Of a DNA stretch of 54,706 nucleotides, positions 24,408 to 34,938 are shown one piece after another. Source of the DNA: Burkholderia sp. S171. GTDB lineage: Bacteria > Pseudomonadota > Gammaproteobacteria > Burkholderiales > Burkholderiaceae. The stretch is from contig NZ_LMUF01000006.1 of NCBI RefSeq assembly GCF_009766085.1, positions 220,212-274,917 of the forward strand, written 5' to 3'. The notes below the pieces were generated by a model. The model did no database searches. It was not told the origin of the DNA and was given only the letters and a program-made list of their open reading frames with translations. Each line of letters opens with the position of its first letter. The stretch's first letter is position 1. Made by a program: the position numbers and the translations under genes.

Positions 24408-25808
24408 GTGTCAGACCAAACCACTCTTCCTACCGACGGTCCCATGACCGCGCTCCAGCGTCGCGGCATGGCGGCGCTCCTGCTCGCCGTTTCGCTCGCC
24501 ACGCTCGATACGGCCATCGCGAATACCGCGCTGCCCGTAATCGCCGCCGATCTCCACGCTACGCCCGCCGCATCCGTCTGGATCATCAACGCGTATCAGC
24601 TCGCGATGGTCGCCACGCTGCTGCCATTCGCGGCGCTGGGCGGTATCGTCGGGCATCGGAAGATCTATCTAGGCGGGCTGATCCTGTTTCTGGTGGCGTC
24701 GCTGACCTGCGCGTTGTCGTGGTCGCTGCCGTCGCTCACCGCGGCTCGGCTGTTGCAGGGCGTGGGTGCGAGCGCCGTGATGAGCGTGAACACGGCGCTG
24801 ATCGGGGCAATCTATCCGCATCACAGGCTTGGACGAGGCTTTGGGCTGAACGCGCTGGTGGTCGGGATATCGTTCGCAGTCGGGCCAACGGTCGCGTCCG
24901 TCGTGCTCTCACTCGGACCCTGGCCGTGGCTGTTTGCGGTGAATGTGCCGATCGGATTAGTGGCGCTGGCTATCGGCTGGACGGCGCTGCCGCAAACACC
25001 GCGCGCCACGCACGGCTTCGACCGCGTGGCGGCTGTGCTGAACGTAATCACCTTCGCCGCGCTGGTGTTCGCGCTTGGCGAAGCGGCGCAGCGCGCGCCC
25101 ACGCATATCGTGCTGATCGCGCTGACAGTGACGATTGCGGCGGGCGGGTTGATGCTGCATCGGGAACGTGGTCATCCGGCGCCGATGCTCCCCGTCGATC
25201 TCTTCAAGCGCCCGATGTTCGCGTTATCAACGGCAACCGCCGTGTGCTCGTTCGCCGCGCAAGGGCTGGCGTTCGTGTCGCTGCCGTTTTATTTCGAAAG
25301 CGTGCTCGGGCGCAGCCAGGTGGAGACCGGCTTCCTGATGACGCCATGGTCGGTGATGGTCGCATTGCTGGCGCCGGTCGCCGGGCGTTTATCGGATCGA
25401 TATCAACCCGGGCTGCTGGGTGGCATCGGCCTCGCAATCATGTGCGTAGGCATGACGTCCCTGGCGTTGTTGCCGGCACATCCTCATGCACTCGATATCT
25501 GTATCCGCATGGCCCTATGCGGCGCAGGTTTCGGGTTCTTTCAATCGCCCAATCTGAAGGCGCTGATGGCGAGCGCGCCGCGCGAGCGGAGCGGCGGTGC
25601 AAGCGGCGTGGTGGCAACCGCTCGGCTGATCGGCCAGGCGACCGGCGCGGCGTTGGTCGCGCTGAGCTTTGGCATTGCGGGGCATCATGGACCGGCGCTG
25701 GCGCTCGCGATTGGCGCGGGCTTCGCAGGCGTGGCGAGTATTGCAAGCGGCTTGCGGCTGATTACCCGCGATAAACCCATCGAAGCGATGCGGACAGCGG
25801 AGAAATAG
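24408..25808 (+). CDS. MFS drug exporter, DHA2 (14-TM) type
   Basis: GTG 24408 (VSDQTTLPTDGPM) is the likeliest start; GTG 24369 and ATG 24444 are alternatives and none has a strong ribosome site. The protein (about 466 aa) carries the DHA2 motif LATLDTAIANTALPVIAADL in helix 1, WIINAYQLAMVATLLPFAAL in helix 2, and the helix 4-5 motif ARLLQGVGASAVMSVNTALI. Fourteen TM helices are predicted. Relatives (SmvA/EmrB group) pump out cationic drugs and dyes by proton antiport. No membrane-fusion partner is adjacent. Confidence 0.88.
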   Translation: MSDQTTLPTDGPMTALQRRGMAALLLAVSLATLDTAIANTALPVIAADLHATPAASVWIINAYQLAMVATLLPFAALGGIVGHRKIYLGGLILFLVASLTCALSWSLPSLTAARLLQGVGASAVMSVNTALIGAIYPHHRLGRGFGLNALVVGISFAVGPTVASVVLSLGPWPWLFAVNVPIGLVALAIGWTALPQTPRATHGFDRVAAVLNVITFAALVFALGEAAQRAPTHIVLIALTVTIAAGGLMLHRERGHPAPMLPVDLFKRPMFALSTATAVCSFAAQGLAFVSLPFYFESVLGRSQVETGFLMTPWSVMVALLAPVAGRLSDRYQPGLLGGIGLAIMCVGMTSLALLPAHPHALDICIRMALCGAGFGFFQSPNLKALMASAPRERSGGASGVVATARLIGQATGAALVALSFGIAGHHGPALALAIGAGFAGVASIASGLRLITRDKPIEAMRTAEK

Positions 25809-25824
25809 GCCGCGCGCAAAACAT

Positions 25825-27576
25825 TCACCCCGCCATCAACGCCGCTTTCGCCCGCGCCACCGGGTCAGTCCAGTCTCCCAGCGTAGTCTGCTTGAACAGC
25901 CGCGTGCGCGGATACCAAGGGCTGTCGTCGCGGTTCTGCATCCAGCGCCAGTCGTTATTCGCCGGCAAAAACACCCACACGGGTTTGCCAAGCGCACCGG
26001 CCACGTGAGCCACCGATGTATCCACTGTTATCACCAGATCGAGTTGCTCGATCAGCGCGGCGGTATCGGCGAAATCGTGAATGTCGTCGGTCAGATCGTG
26101 CGGTTTCAGCGCGCACTCCGAATTTGAAAGCTGTTCCCGGGCCGGCCCCTTCTGCAGCGAAAACCACTCGGTGTTCGCCACCTCCGCGAAGGGTGACCAC
26201 GCGGCGAATGGCATCGAGCGGAATTGATCGTTGCCGAACGTCGGGCTGCCCGCCCACACGATGCCAATCTTCCTGCGAGCGCCCGCCAGTTTTTTCACAC
26301 GCGCCGGCCACGAACCAATCCGCTCGGCGCTTACGCTCATGTAGGGCGTGTCGGCGATAACGCCAGGAACGAGATGTGCCACGCGATGCGGTACGCTCAT
26401 TGAAGGCGTCCAGTAGTCGTATTCGTTCGTCGGACCCATGCGCAGCGCCCGACGCACCCCGCGCACGCTCTGGATCAGCTCCACGATGTTCTCCGGCACC
26501 CACACATCGACGGTCGCACCCATTTGCTCAAGCACCGGCGCATAGCGCGCGAACTGAATCATGTCGCCGTGCCCCTGCTCGCCGGCGACCAACAACGTCT
26601 TGCCTTGCAGCGATTCCCCGTGCCATTCCGGCACCCCGGGAATGTTCATCGGCGTGTACTTGCTCGAGCGCCAGCGCACTTCGTGCAGCGCCCAGCCTTC
26701 CCTGAAGTTCCCGCGTCGCAACTCCAACAACGCCAGGTTGTGCTGTGCGTCAGCGTGGTCGGGCGCGAGTTCCAGCGCGCGCCGATAATGCGGCTCCTCT
26801 TCCTCAAAACGCCCCTGCGAGCCGATAGCCGCGCCTACGCAGACATGAATCTGCGGATCGTCACGCAAGGTCAGCGCCCGGCGATACTGCGCCTCCGCCT
26901 CCACGAATTTCCCAAACAGCCCGAGCGTCGTGCCGAGATTCACGTTCGCCTCGAAGTGGTCCGGTTTCAAAGCAAGCGCCCGATGCAAGCTCGCGACCGC
27001 TTCGTCGAATCGCTTCAGTTCGCGCAGCGCGTTGCCTTCGCCGAAATGCGCGTGGAAGTTGACCGGATCCCGTGCAAGCGCCTCGCGATATACCGCCAAC
27101 GCTTCGTCGTAGCGCTTCGCGGAAGCGAGCGTTGAACCGAGGTTTAAACGGGCGTCGATGAAATCAGGATCTTGAGCAAGCAACAGCTCGAGCTGTTCGA
27201 TGGATTCGTCGAAGCGGCCCTGCTTTTGCAGCGCTGTGCCAAGGTTGTTGCGTGCGTTGGCGAACGCCGGATCGATGGCGAGAGCGCGCTCGTAGCACGC
27301 CACGGCATGAGGAAGATCGCCTAGCGCCGTAGCCACCAGCCCGCGATTACTCCAGCACGCGGACCCGCCGGGAGCAAGCCCAAGCGCACGATCCAGCAAC
27401 GTCGCGGCGTCTTCGTTGTCGCCACGTTGATGCAGCAACACACCGAGGTAATGCAACGCATCGACGTGATCGGGACGTTCTTTGAGAATCGCGCGATAGC
27501 CACTTTCCGCCTCGGCCATATGGCCTGCCTGATGGAGATCCAAAGCGGCAGCGAGGGGTGCGGAAAGTTGATTCAT
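25825..27576 (-). CDS. TPR protein with C-terminal GT9-like glycosyltransferase domain
   Basis: 583 aa. Residues 1-290 are eight or so TPRs (for example ALHYLGVLLHQRGDNEDAA, ARNNLGTALQKQGRFDESI, ANVNLGTTLGLFGKFVEAE). Residues 300-583 form a glycosyltransferase-like domain with KTLLVAGEQGHGDMIQFARY, IGIVWAGSPTFGNDQ, EWFSLQKGP and LVITVDTSVAHVAGALGKPV, then DWRWMQNRDDSPWYP. These match the heptosyltransferase-like fold of TPR-fused bacterial enzymes thought to glycosylate proteins or surface structures. Cytoplasmic. It ends 16 bp from the convergent exporter gene. Confidence 0.85.
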   Translation of the reverse strand: MNQLSAPLAAALDLHQAGHMAEAESGYRAILKERPDHVDALHYLGVLLHQRGDNEDAATLLDRALGLAPGGSACWSNRGLVATALGDLPHAVACYERALAIDPAFANARNNLGTALQKQGRFDESIEQLELLLAQDPDFIDARLNLGSTLASAKRYDEALAVYREALARDPVNFHAHFGEGNALRELKRFDEAVASLHRALALKPDHFEANVNLGTTLGLFGKFVEAEAQYRRALTLRDDPQIHVCVGAAIGSQGRFEEEEPHYRRALELAPDHADAQHNLALLELRRGNFREGWALHEVRWRSSKYTPMNIPGVPEWHGESLQGKTLLVAGEQGHGDMIQFARYAPVLEQMGATVDVWVPENIVELIQSVRGVRRALRMGPTNEYDYWTPSMSVPHRVAHLVPGVIADTPYMSVSAERIGSWPARVKKLAGARRKIGIVWAGSPTFGNDQFRSMPFAAWSPFAEVANTEWFSLQKGPAREQLSNSECALKPHDLTDDIHDFADTAALIEQLDLVITVDTSVAHVAGALGKPVWVFLPANNDWRWMQNRDDSPWYPRTRLFKQTTLGDWTDPVARAKAALMAG

Positions 27577-27699
27577 GGCGGCGTATTCATCAAAGTGGAT
27601 AACCTCTCGATGCTAAGCGCTGCCTTCCCGTCCAGCTATCGGATTCCTCCTATCCCTTGTTTCGCTGGTTGAGGTTATGAGTTTCGCTGATGGGGGGCA

Positions 27700-28296
27700 T
27701 CAATCTTTATCACCGGGGGAATGGAAGCCCGGCTTGCCGATTTGTTCCGGCGTCTGCGGCACGCGACGCAATCGCGAGGTGTCGTAACCCATCTCGTCCA
27801 GGCGGCCCAGCAGTTCATGGTATTTCGCGTCGCTGATGTCCGGCGAGCGCGCGAAGATCCAGGCCAGCTTCTTCCCCGGATAACCGAGGATTGTGTATTG
27901 ATAATCCGGATCGACATAAAGCGTTTGCTGGCTCGCGTAGATCGGCCAGAAAATGCGCACGCTCCATTCGGCGTTATTCGTTCCGGGAACGATTGAATCC
28001 GTGAATTGATAATGCTTGAGCGGGGCGTCGAATGAGCCCTTGTGCGCGTAATATGAATCGTCGATTTTACCGTCATCGCGAAGTTTCCATTGCGCGTAAC
28101 TACCGACGAAATTGTCTTCGGCGAAATACGGAATGTTAGCGACGATATACCAACGTCCCATATAACGTGGCAAATCGACCGAGGCGAGCTTCGGCTCTAC
28201 GCTCGCGCGAGGATTGGGGTTCGGCGGGGAGGACATGCACGCGGTCAATAGCAGCGTGAACAAAACAGCGACAACAACGCGCGAATAGCGGGACAT
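27700..28296 (-). CDS. Outer-membrane lipocalin (Blc-like lipoprotein)
   Basis: The signal peptide MSRYSRVVVAVLFTLLLTAC ends in the lipobox LTAC, so Cys20 is lipidated. The mature part has the lipocalin signature RYMGRWYIVANIPYFAEDN (G-x-W near residue 47), then YAQWKLRDDGKIDDSYY and the third motif DYQYTILGYPGKKLAWIFAR. Blc-type lipocalins bind lysophospholipids at the outer membrane. 198 aa, normal length. A terminator-like hairpin separates it from dbpA upstream. Confidence 0.92.
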   Translation of the reverse strand: MSRYSRVVVAVLFTLLLTACMSSPPNPNPRASVEPKLASVDLPRYMGRWYIVANIPYFAEDNFVGSYAQWKLRDDGKIDDSYYAHKGSFDAPLKHYQFTDSIVPGTNNAEWSVRIFWPIYASQQTLYVDPDYQYTILGYPGKKLAWIFARSPDISDAKYHELLGRLDEMGYDTSRLRRVPQTPEQIGKPGFHSPGDKD

Positions 28297-28318
28297 GGGG
28301 CACCAAGGTATCGATTAA

Positions 28319-28350
28319 GGGCGGATATGAATGCATACGCATATCCGCCC
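28319..28350 (-). terminator. Hairpin behind dbpA, probable terminator
   Basis: GGGCGGATATG (28319-28329) and CATATCCGCCC (28340-28350) form a perfect 11-bp stem with a 10-base loop. On the minus strand it lies 63 bp past the dbpA stop and is followed by TTAAT, a weak T-tract. It also lies about 20 bp before the lipocalin start, so it may instead be part of that gene's leader. Confidence 0.55.
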
Positions 28351-28412
28351 TGACTGGTTTCATCGATTCATGGGTGCAAATTGCAGGCCCGGCGCTCTAA
28401 AACTAAATGCGC

Positions 28413-29795
28413 TTAAATGCGCCGCACCTTCACCTTCTTGCCCTTCACCTTGCCCGCCGACAACTTCTTCACCGCCTGATCGGCAATATCCCGCGCGACC
28501 GCCACGTACGTGACCATGTCCGTTACGTTGATCTTGCCGATCTGCGAGCCTTCGAAACCGGCGTCGCCGGTCAGCGCCCCAAGTACATCGCCGGGACGAA
28601 TCTTTTCTTTACGGCCGCCCAGAATCTGCAGGGTTGCCATGGGCGGCTGAAGATGACCCGGCGTCGCCGGCGTCAGTTCGCTCAGCTTGTGCCACTCCAC
28701 TTCCTTTTTCTGCGCCTGTTCGATCGAACTCACGCGCGCCATTTCATTCATGCTCGCGAGGCTCAGCGCCCAGCCTTCCTGATCGGCGCGGCCCGTTCGG
28801 CCAATGCGGTGAACGTGGATCTCGGGATCTTGCGTGACATCGACGTTGATCACGGCTTCCAGTTGCGTGATGTCCAGCCCACGCGCGGCCACGTCAGTCG
28901 CGACCAGCACCGAGCAACTACGATTCGCGAACTGCACGAGCACCTGATCGCGTTCGCGTTGTTCGAGTTCGCCGTGCAGCGCGAGCGCGTTGAAACCTTG
29001 CGCGACGAGGACATCGAGTAAGTCACGGCACTGCTGTTTCGTGTTGCAGAACGCGAGCGTGCTCACCGGCTGATAGTGATCGAGCAACTGGCCTACCGCG
29101 TGCAGGCGTTCGTTGTCGTGGACTTCGTAGAAGCGCTGCTTGATCTTCGAATTCGTGTGCTGCTCGGTGAGCTTGACTTCCTGCGGCTTGCGCAGGAATT
29201 GCTGGCTCAGTTTCGCGATGCCTTCCGGATACGTCGCGGAAAACAGCAACGTCTGGCGATCCTTCGGACATTGCTTGACCACCGCGACGATGTCGTCGAA
29301 GAAACCCATGTCGAGCATGCGGTCGGCTTCATCGAGGACCAGCGTTTTCAGCGCGGTCAGCGGCAGCGTGCCGCGTTCGAGGTGATCCATGATCCGCCCG
29401 GGCGTTCCCACGGCAATGTGACAGCCATGTTCAAGGCTGGCGATCTGCGGGCGCATGGGCGAGCCGCCGCACAGCGTCAGGATCTTGATGTTGTCCTCCG
29501 CGCGCGCAATGCGGCGGATTTCCTGCGTCACCTGGTCGGCGAGTTCGCGCGTCGGGCACAACACAAGCGCTTGAACGGAGAACAGTCGCGGATCGATTTT
29601 CGCGAGCAGCGGCAACGCGAATGCGGCCGTCTTGCCGCTACCCGTCTTCGCCTGCGCGATGAGATCGTGGCCTGCGAGCGCGATCGGCAGGCTGGCGGCC
29701 TGGATCGGGGTCATCGTCAGATAACCGAGTTGTTCGAGGTTCGCCAGCATCGCCGGCGAAAGCGGCAAGGCGTTGAATGAAGTTGGGGTGGTCAT
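28413..29795 (-). CDS. dbpA: ATP-dependent RNA helicase DbpA
   Basis: 460 aa. All DEAD-box motifs are present: Q motif MTPIQAASLPIAL, Walker A AQAKTGSGKTAAFALP (about residue 48), PTRELADQ, TPGRIMDHL, DEADRML, SATYPE, and motif VI HRIGRTGRADQEG. The last 70 residues (LQILGGRKEKIRPGDVLGAL, GKINVTDMVTYVAVARDIA) are the DbpA RNA-binding domain that recognises hairpin 92 of 23S rRNA. It assembles the large ribosomal subunit in the cytoplasm. The zinc-ribbon gene at 29808 is just upstream (12 bp), probably in one transcript. Confidence 0.95.
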   Translation of the reverse strand: MTTPTSFNALPLSPAMLANLEQLGYLTMTPIQAASLPIALAGHDLIAQAKTGSGKTAAFALPLLAKIDPRLFSVQALVLCPTRELADQVTQEIRRIARAEDNIKILTLCGGSPMRPQIASLEHGCHIAVGTPGRIMDHLERGTLPLTALKTLVLDEADRMLDMGFFDDIVAVVKQCPKDRQTLLFSATYPEGIAKLSQQFLRKPQEVKLTEQHTNSKIKQRFYEVHDNERLHAVGQLLDHYQPVSTLAFCNTKQQCRDLLDVLVAQGFNALALHGELEQRERDQVLVQFANRSCSVLVATDVAARGLDITQLEAVINVDVTQDPEIHVHRIGRTGRADQEGWALSLASMNEMARVSSIEQAQKKEVEWHKLSELTPATPGHLQPPMATLQILGGRKEKIRPGDVLGALTGDAGFEGSQIGKINVTDMVTYVAVARDIADQAVKKLSAGKVKGKKVKVRRI

Positions 29796-29807
29796 GAGCT
29801 TAGGTTG

Positions 29808-30005
29808 TTACTTTGCAGCAGGTTTCGGCGGGACCGAATTGTCCTGCTCGTAGGTGATCGTGCCGTCGGGCGCATCGTGGCGCAGCACTTTGTTGCGCGC
29901 GCCGCACATAGGGCAGCGGAACATCAGGCCTTGGCCTTCATTCTTGATAAGCACGTCGGCGAGTTGCCATTCGGCGCCGCACGGCTGGTTTCGGCAGATA
30001 AACAT
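29808..30005 (-). CDS. Small zinc-ribbon protein
   Basis: 65 aa with four cysteines arranged as C4-x4-C9 and C31-x2-C34 (FICRNQPCGAEW and RCPMCGARNKVLR), a zinc ribbon. The C-terminal tail is Pro/Lys-rich. Cytoplasmic. Placed 12 bp before dbpA on the same strand, it is probably co-transcribed, which hints at a nucleic-acid role. I do not recognise a named family. Confidence 0.75.
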   Translation of the reverse strand: MFICRNQPCGAEWQLADVLIKNEGQGLMFRCPMCGARNKVLRHDAPDGTITYEQDNSVPPKPAAK

Positions 30006-30252
30006 GATTGATTTGAGCGTAATTGATGGGGTTGCGGCGTGAAAAGGGCATCGGCCAAGGCCGGCGCGCGCTGTTTTACGCGCAATTAGAAGCCGAAGTG
30101 TACGCGTACACGGCGCAATTGCCTTGTTTTACGGCATTTTCCGGGGTCTTATAGGTCGATTAGCGGCCCGTTCCGGCGCTTGGGGCAAGTCGATCGGCTA
30201 AACTGGCAGCCACTAAAACGATGCGCGGCAACGCCTTCAACCCACCTCCCCG

Positions 30253-31476
30253 ATGCGAATCCTGCACACCTCGGACTGGCACCTCGGCCAGTACTTTCTT
30301 GGGCATTCCCGCCAGGCCGAACATCAAAAGCTGATCGCGTGGCTCGTCGAGCAAACGCGGCTGCACGCGGTGGATTCCGTGCTGATCGCCGGCGATATCT
30401 TCGATACCGGCGCACCGCCCAGCTACGCCCGCGAGATGTATTACTCGCTGATTCTTGCTTTGCGCGATGCGGGCGTTGGTTTGACGCTGCTGGCGGGCAA
30501 TCACGATTCCGTCGCCGTGCTCGAAGAGTCGCGCCATTTGCTGACGGCGTTGAATACCGTCGTCATTCCCTCCGTGCAGGACGATCCGAACGAACAGGTT
30601 CGTGTGCTCACCACGCGCGACGGCAAGCCCGGCGCGATTGTCTGCGCCATCCCGTTCATCCGTCCGCGCGATGTGCTGCAGAGCATCGCGGGACAGAGCG
30701 CACGCGAGAAACAGCAGTCGCTGCAAGACGCGATTCACGCGCACTATCAGGCGCTGTTCGCGCTGGCCGAGCAGAAGCGCGTGGAGCTTGGCGTGCATTT
30801 GCCGATTATCGCGACCGGTCATTTGACGACGGTCGGCGCGAGCGCGAGTGAATCGGTACGGGAGATTTATGTGGGCGCGCTGGAAGCCTTTCCAACGAGC
30901 GCATTTCCGGCAGCCGATTACATCGCGCTCGGGCATATTCACCGGCCGCAGAAAGTGGGCGGGTTGGAGCACATTCGCTACAGCGGATCGCCAATCCCAC
31001 TGAGCTTCGACGAAGCCCGGCAGCAGAAAGAGATGCTGCTGGTGGATGTATCGTCGGACGGACTTGAACGCGTGACTGTCCTCGACGTGCCGTGCTTTCA
31101 GCCGTTGTTGTCGGTGAAAGGATCGTTGAGGGAGCTTGAGGCTGCAGTCTCCGTGGCTGCGTCCCAGGCAGTTGAAGGCGAGACCGTGTGGCTCGAAATC
31201 GTGGTCTCTGCCGATGACTACCTAAGCGATCTCCAGTCGCGTGTCCAGAAGATTACCGAAGACCTGCCGGTCGAAGTACTGCGCATTCGTCGCGAGCGTT
31301 CTTCTTTCTCTGCCGCACTGCAGTCGCAAGCCAAGGAAACCTTGAACGAACTCACGCCCGATGATGTATTCGCGCGCCGGCTGCAAACGGAAACCATCGA
31401 CGAGGAAACGCGCTTGCAGCTTTTATCAATGTATCGCGAGGTTGTGGCTGAGATTGGCGAGGCGGATGCAGCATGA
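30253..31476 (+). CDS. sbcD: Nuclease SbcCD subunit D
   Basis: 407 aa of the Mre11 family. The phosphoesterase motifs are [15 protein letters not shown] (I), [14 protein letters not shown] (II), [16 protein letters not shown] (III), [10 protein letters not shown] (IV) and [13 protein letters not shown] (V). It acts with SbcC as an ATP-dependent double-strand exonuclease and single-strand endonuclease that cuts DNA hairpins and blocked ends. The stop overlaps the sbcC start (ATGA at 31473-31476), so translation is coupled. Confidence 0.95.
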   Translation: MRILHTSDWHLGQYFLGHSRQAEHQKLIAWLVEQTRLHAVDSVLIAGDIFDTGAPPSYAREMYYSLILALRDAGVGLTLLAGNHDSVAVLEESRHLLTALNTVVIPSVQDDPNEQVRVLTTRDGKPGAIVCAIPFIRPRDVLQSIAGQSAREKQQSLQDAIHAHYQALFALAEQKRVELGVHLPIIATGHLTTVGASASESVREIYVGALEAFPTSAFPAADYIALGHIHRPQKVGGLEHIRYSGSPIPLSFDEARQQKEMLLVDVSSDGLERVTVLDVPCFQPLLSVKGSLRELEAAVSVAASQAVEGETVWLEIVVSADDYLSDLQSRVQKITEDLPVEVLRIRRERSSFSAALQSQAKETLNELTPDDVFARRLQTETIDEETRLQLLSMYREVVAEIGEADAA

Positions 31477-34400
31477 AGATCTTGTCGTTGCGTTTGCGGA
31501 ATCTCAACTCGCTAAAGGGCGAATGGAAGATCGACTTCAGCCAGCCGCCGTTTCGCGATAACGGCTTGTTCGCGATCACCGGCCCGACCGGCGCGGGCAA
31601 AACCACCTTGCTCGATGCGATCTGCCTTGCGCTCTATCACCGCACGCCGCGCATGGACACCGTCTCGCAAGGAACCAACGAGCTAATGACGCGGCACACG
31701 TTCGAATGCCTCGCGGAAGTGGAGTTCGAGGTGAAGGGCGAAGGGTATCGGGCGTTCTGGAGCCAGCGTCGCGCACGCGATAAAGCCGACGGCAATCTGC
31801 AAGCGCCCAAGGTGGAACTCGCGCGTCTGGATGGCACGATCATGACCGAGCGGATCGTGGACAAGTTGAGGAAAGTCGAAGAGATCACCGGACTCGATTT
31901 CGGCCGCTTCACCAAGTCGATGATGCTCGCCCAAGGCGGTTTCGCCGCGTTCCTCGAAGCGAAGGCGAACGAGCGCGCCGAGTTGCTCGAAGAACTCACT
32001 GGCACCGATATCTACGGCACGATTTCGCAGAACGTATTCGAGCGGACGCGCAATGAGAAGCTTGCGCTGGATACGTTGCTCGTACGCGCCGATGGTGTTC
32101 AGTTGCTGACTGAAGAGCAGCGGTCCGGGTTGCAGCAAGAACAGATCGCGGTCGGTGAACAAGAAGCGGCGCACGTCAAGCAACTCGATACAACGCGTGG
32201 GATGCAGGCGTGGCGATCGGCGTTATCGGCAGCGGACGTGCAGCTTGAACAGGCGCTGACGAATCAACGACAAGCGGAAGCGAAGATTACCGATGCCAAG
32301 CCTTCGCTCGATCGTTTAGCCGCGAGTGAGCCTGCCGAAAAGCTGCGTGCGGATCATGCGGCCATGCTCACGGCACGCGACGGGCATGTGAAGACATCGC
32401 GTCAATTAGCGAGCGCCACAGCAGACAAGCAGGCTGTGTCGATCGATGCGGCGCGTGGTCTACGTGTGGCATCGGCGATGGGTGAACGGATAACGGAACT
32501 TCGACAACGCACACTGAACGAGATTCTGGCCGACGCCAAAGCCGTGCAGTCCACGCTCGATGAACATCCGCATCGAAGCAGACTTGGCGAGCAGATTGTG
32601 TTGTGGCAGCAGCAATTCGCGATGCGCCAGCAGACGCTTGGCGACATTGAGACGACCGGCAGAAAGCGTGATGAGCTAACGCTCACGATCGGTAAGCAAG
32701 CCCAAGCGATCGATGTTCAGCGTATTGCCGTGCGGGACGCAACGACCGCAGCCGAGCACGCGCGCAAAGGCGAAGCCGAGCAGCGCGCGAAGCTTTTGAC
32801 GCTGTTGAACGGCGAGCACGAATCTGCTTTAAAGACGCGGTGTCAGCGCCTTCAGGATCAACATCAATTGTTTGGCAAGCTTGCGCATATCGGCGAAACG
32901 ATTGCTCGGGGGACCAAACAACTCGCACTGGATCGCGAAGAACTTGCGCTGAAAAACGCATCGTTCAAACCGCTGCCGGAGCAACGCGATCGCCTCGCCA
33001 AAGAGATTGAAACGCTCGTTGAGCAGATTGAGGACAAGCGCAAATTAATGCATCAGGAACAGCGCATTCTTGATCTCGCCGGTCACCGCGCAGCGTTACA
33101 GCCTGGAGAAGCCTGTCCTTTATGCGGATCGCTGGAGCATCCGTCGATCAGTGCGTATGCATCGCTCGATGTCTCCGCGACCGAGCAAGCGTTGAAGGGC
33201 AAACAACTCGCGTTGGATAGCAAACGCAAGGAAGCTTTGGCGATCAATGTCGCTATCGCGGAGTTGAATGTGGCGATCGAGCAACTCGGAAAACGTATCG
33301 CTACATGGATCACCGACGCTGGTTCGCACGCTGCAAGCTGGACGCAGTTATGCGCCCAACTTGAACTGGAAACCATTGAGCAAAGCGCGCTCGATAACCA
33401 TGCGCACGAACACGCGACCAAGTTGAAGCACGCGCAAGAAACGCTTGCCGCGGTGGATCAACAGAAGACGGTGATTGAGCAGCACGCGAACGCCGCGAAT
33501 GCGGCGGAACGGAAATCAGTCCAGCATCTGCACGATCTCAAGCTGCTTGAAGAGAAGCAAAGCGCTGCGGAAAAATCGCTTAAAGAAACCGCCGATCACG
33601 CAGCGTCATTGCAGGGCGCGCTAGTTAAGCGAGAGCAGGCGCTTGACGAATCCGTGACGTCCGTCGGCTACTTGCGCCCGGATTCGTGGGCTTCATGGCA
33701 AACGTGGCTCGGTGAGCGTGATGCCGAATGGAAGGCGTGGCAGCAGGCATCGGAGCGAAGCCGCACATTGGCGCAGCAGACAGATCGAGCGCGGCAAGCG
33801 CTTGAGGCTTCGTCGTCCGAGGCGGAAAAATGGTCCACGCGATGGGCCGCTTGCGAAGCGGATTTTGTCGAATCGCAGACTGAGGTTGTTGCAGCGACGG
33901 ACGATGCCGACGCCGCGTTTTCATCGGCTATAAAACACTACGAAGCCGCGCGCGATAAAACCACCGCGCTGGAAGGTACGCAGAGAACGCTAACGATACG
34001 CCTGAGCGAAGACACTGAACGCGCGGAGAAAACATTAGCAGCGTGGACGAGCGCGTTGGCCAAAAGCATCTTCGCCGATGAACAAGCGTTCACCGAAGCG
34101 CTGTTGCCGAACGAAGAACGCGAGCGCTTGCAAACGTTGAAACGCGAACTCGATGATCTGTTGACGACGGTGCGCACGCTGCGCACGAGCGCGGAAAATC
34201 ATCGTGCGGAATTGCTGAAAGAGCCTAAGACCGAACAAGACGCAGAAGCATTGCAACGCACGGTTGATGAACTGCTTGCAACGTTGAAGACACTGAGCGA
34301 AAAACAAGGCGAGCTTCGCGCGACGCTCAAGAACGACGACCGCTTGCGCGTGGAAAAGCAGGCGCTGTATCAACAGATCGATGCTCAACGCGTTCGCTTC

Positions 34401-34910
34401 GACTTGTGGCAACGCTTGAGCAGCCTGATCGGTTCCGCCGATGGCGCGAAGTATCGAAAGTTTGCGCAAGGCCTGACGCTCGATCATTTGATCTATCTCG
34501 CGAACCGGCAACTCACGCAATTGCATGGGCGATACCAGTTGAACCGCAAGCTCGCCGGCGATCTGGAAATGGAAGTGCTCGATATGTGGCAGGGTGACAT
34601 TGCGCGCGACACACGTACGTTATCGGGCGGCGAAAGCTTCCTGGTGAGTCTTGCGTTGGCGCTGGCTTTATCGGATCTGGTTAGCTTCAAGACTTCCATC
34701 GACTCGCTGTTCCTCGATGAAGGTTTCGGCACGCTCGACGGCGAGACGCTGGAGATTGCGCTCAACGCGCTCGACTCGTTGAACGCAAGCGGCAAGATGA
34801 TTGGCGTGATCAGCCACGTGGAAGCGCTCAAAGAGCGCATTCCGCTGCAGATCAGAGTGACGAAAAGCGTGGGCATCGGCTTTTCGACGGTGGAAGTTGT
34901 GGGCGCTTAG
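31473..34910 (+). CDS. sbcC: Nuclease SbcCD subunit C
   Basis: 1145 aa of the Rad50/SMC type. The Walker A ([17 protein letters not shown]) is near residue 35. Long coiled coils flank a zinc hook CPLCG near residue 548. The ABC signature [15 protein letters not shown] is near 1052, followed by Walker [13 protein letters not shown]. All are intact. It dimerises through the hook and drives SbcD with ATP in DNA repair. The start overlaps sbcD. Three tandem GCGCTTAGTGA units cover its stop codon. Confidence 0.95.
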   Translation: MKILSLRLRNLNSLKGEWKIDFSQPPFRDNGLFAITGPTGAGKTTLLDAICLALYHRTPRMDTVSQGTNELMTRHTFECLAEVEFEVKGEGYRAFWSQRRARDKADGNLQAPKVELARLDGTIMTERIVDKLRKVEEITGLDFGRFTKSMMLAQGGFAAFLEAKANERAELLEELTGTDIYGTISQNVFERTRNEKLALDTLLVRADGVQLLTEEQRSGLQQEQIAVGEQEAAHVKQLDTTRGMQAWRSALSAADVQLEQALTNQRQAEAKITDAKPSLDRLAASEPAEKLRADHAAMLTARDGHVKTSRQLASATADKQAVSIDAARGLRVASAMGERITELRQRTLNEILADAKAVQSTLDEHPHRSRLGEQIVLWQQQFAMRQQTLGDIETTGRKRDELTLTIGKQAQAIDVQRIAVRDATTAAEHARKGEAEQRAKLLTLLNGEHESALKTRCQRLQDQHQLFGKLAHIGETIARGTKQLALDREELALKNASFKPLPEQRDRLAKEIETLVEQIEDKRKLMHQEQRILDLAGHRAALQPGEACPLCGSLEHPSISAYASLDVSATEQALKGKQLALDSKRKEALAINVAIAELNVAIEQLGKRIATWITDAGSHAASWTQLCAQLELETIEQSALDNHAHEHATKLKHAQETLAAVDQQKTVIEQHANAANAAERKSVQHLHDLKLLEEKQSAAEKSLKETADHAASLQGALVKREQALDESVTSVGYLRPDSWASWQTWLGERDAEWKAWQQASERSRTLAQQTDRARQALEASSSEAEKWSTRWAACEADFVESQTEVVAATDDADAAFSSAIKHYEAARDKTTALEGTQRTLTIRLSEDTERAEKTLAAWTSALAKSIFADEQAFTEALLPNEERERLQTLKRELDDLLTTVRTLRTSAENHRAELLKEPKTEQDAEALQRTVDELLATLKTLSEKQGELRATLKNDDRLRVEKQALYQQIDAQRVRFDLWQRLSSLIGSADGAKYRKFAQGLTLDHLIYLANRQLTQLHGRYQLNRKLAGDLEMEVLDMWQGDIARDTRTLSGGESFLVSLALALALSDLVSFKTSIDSLFLDEGFGTLDGETLEIALNALDSLNASGKMIGVISHVEALKERIPLQIRVTKSVGIGFSTVEVVGA

Positions 34911-34934
34911 TGAGCGCTTAGTGAGCGCTAGTGG
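34903..34934 (+). repeat. 11-bp tandem repeat over the sbcC stop
   Basis: GCGCTTAGTGA occurs twice perfectly and a third time as GCGCTAGTGG. Each unit contains TAG and TGA, so the gene's end is reinforced with stops in several frames. It is likely a slippage product. Confidence 0.7.
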
Positions 34935-34938
34935 CCGC

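Noticed and set aside
24719..25774. 351-codon frame inside the DHA2 exporter gene
   Set aside because: Arg/Ala/Gly-rich alternate frame of an obvious membrane transporter.
30160..30972. 270-codon minus-strand frame over sbcD
   Set aside because: Antisense of well-defined SbcD motifs.
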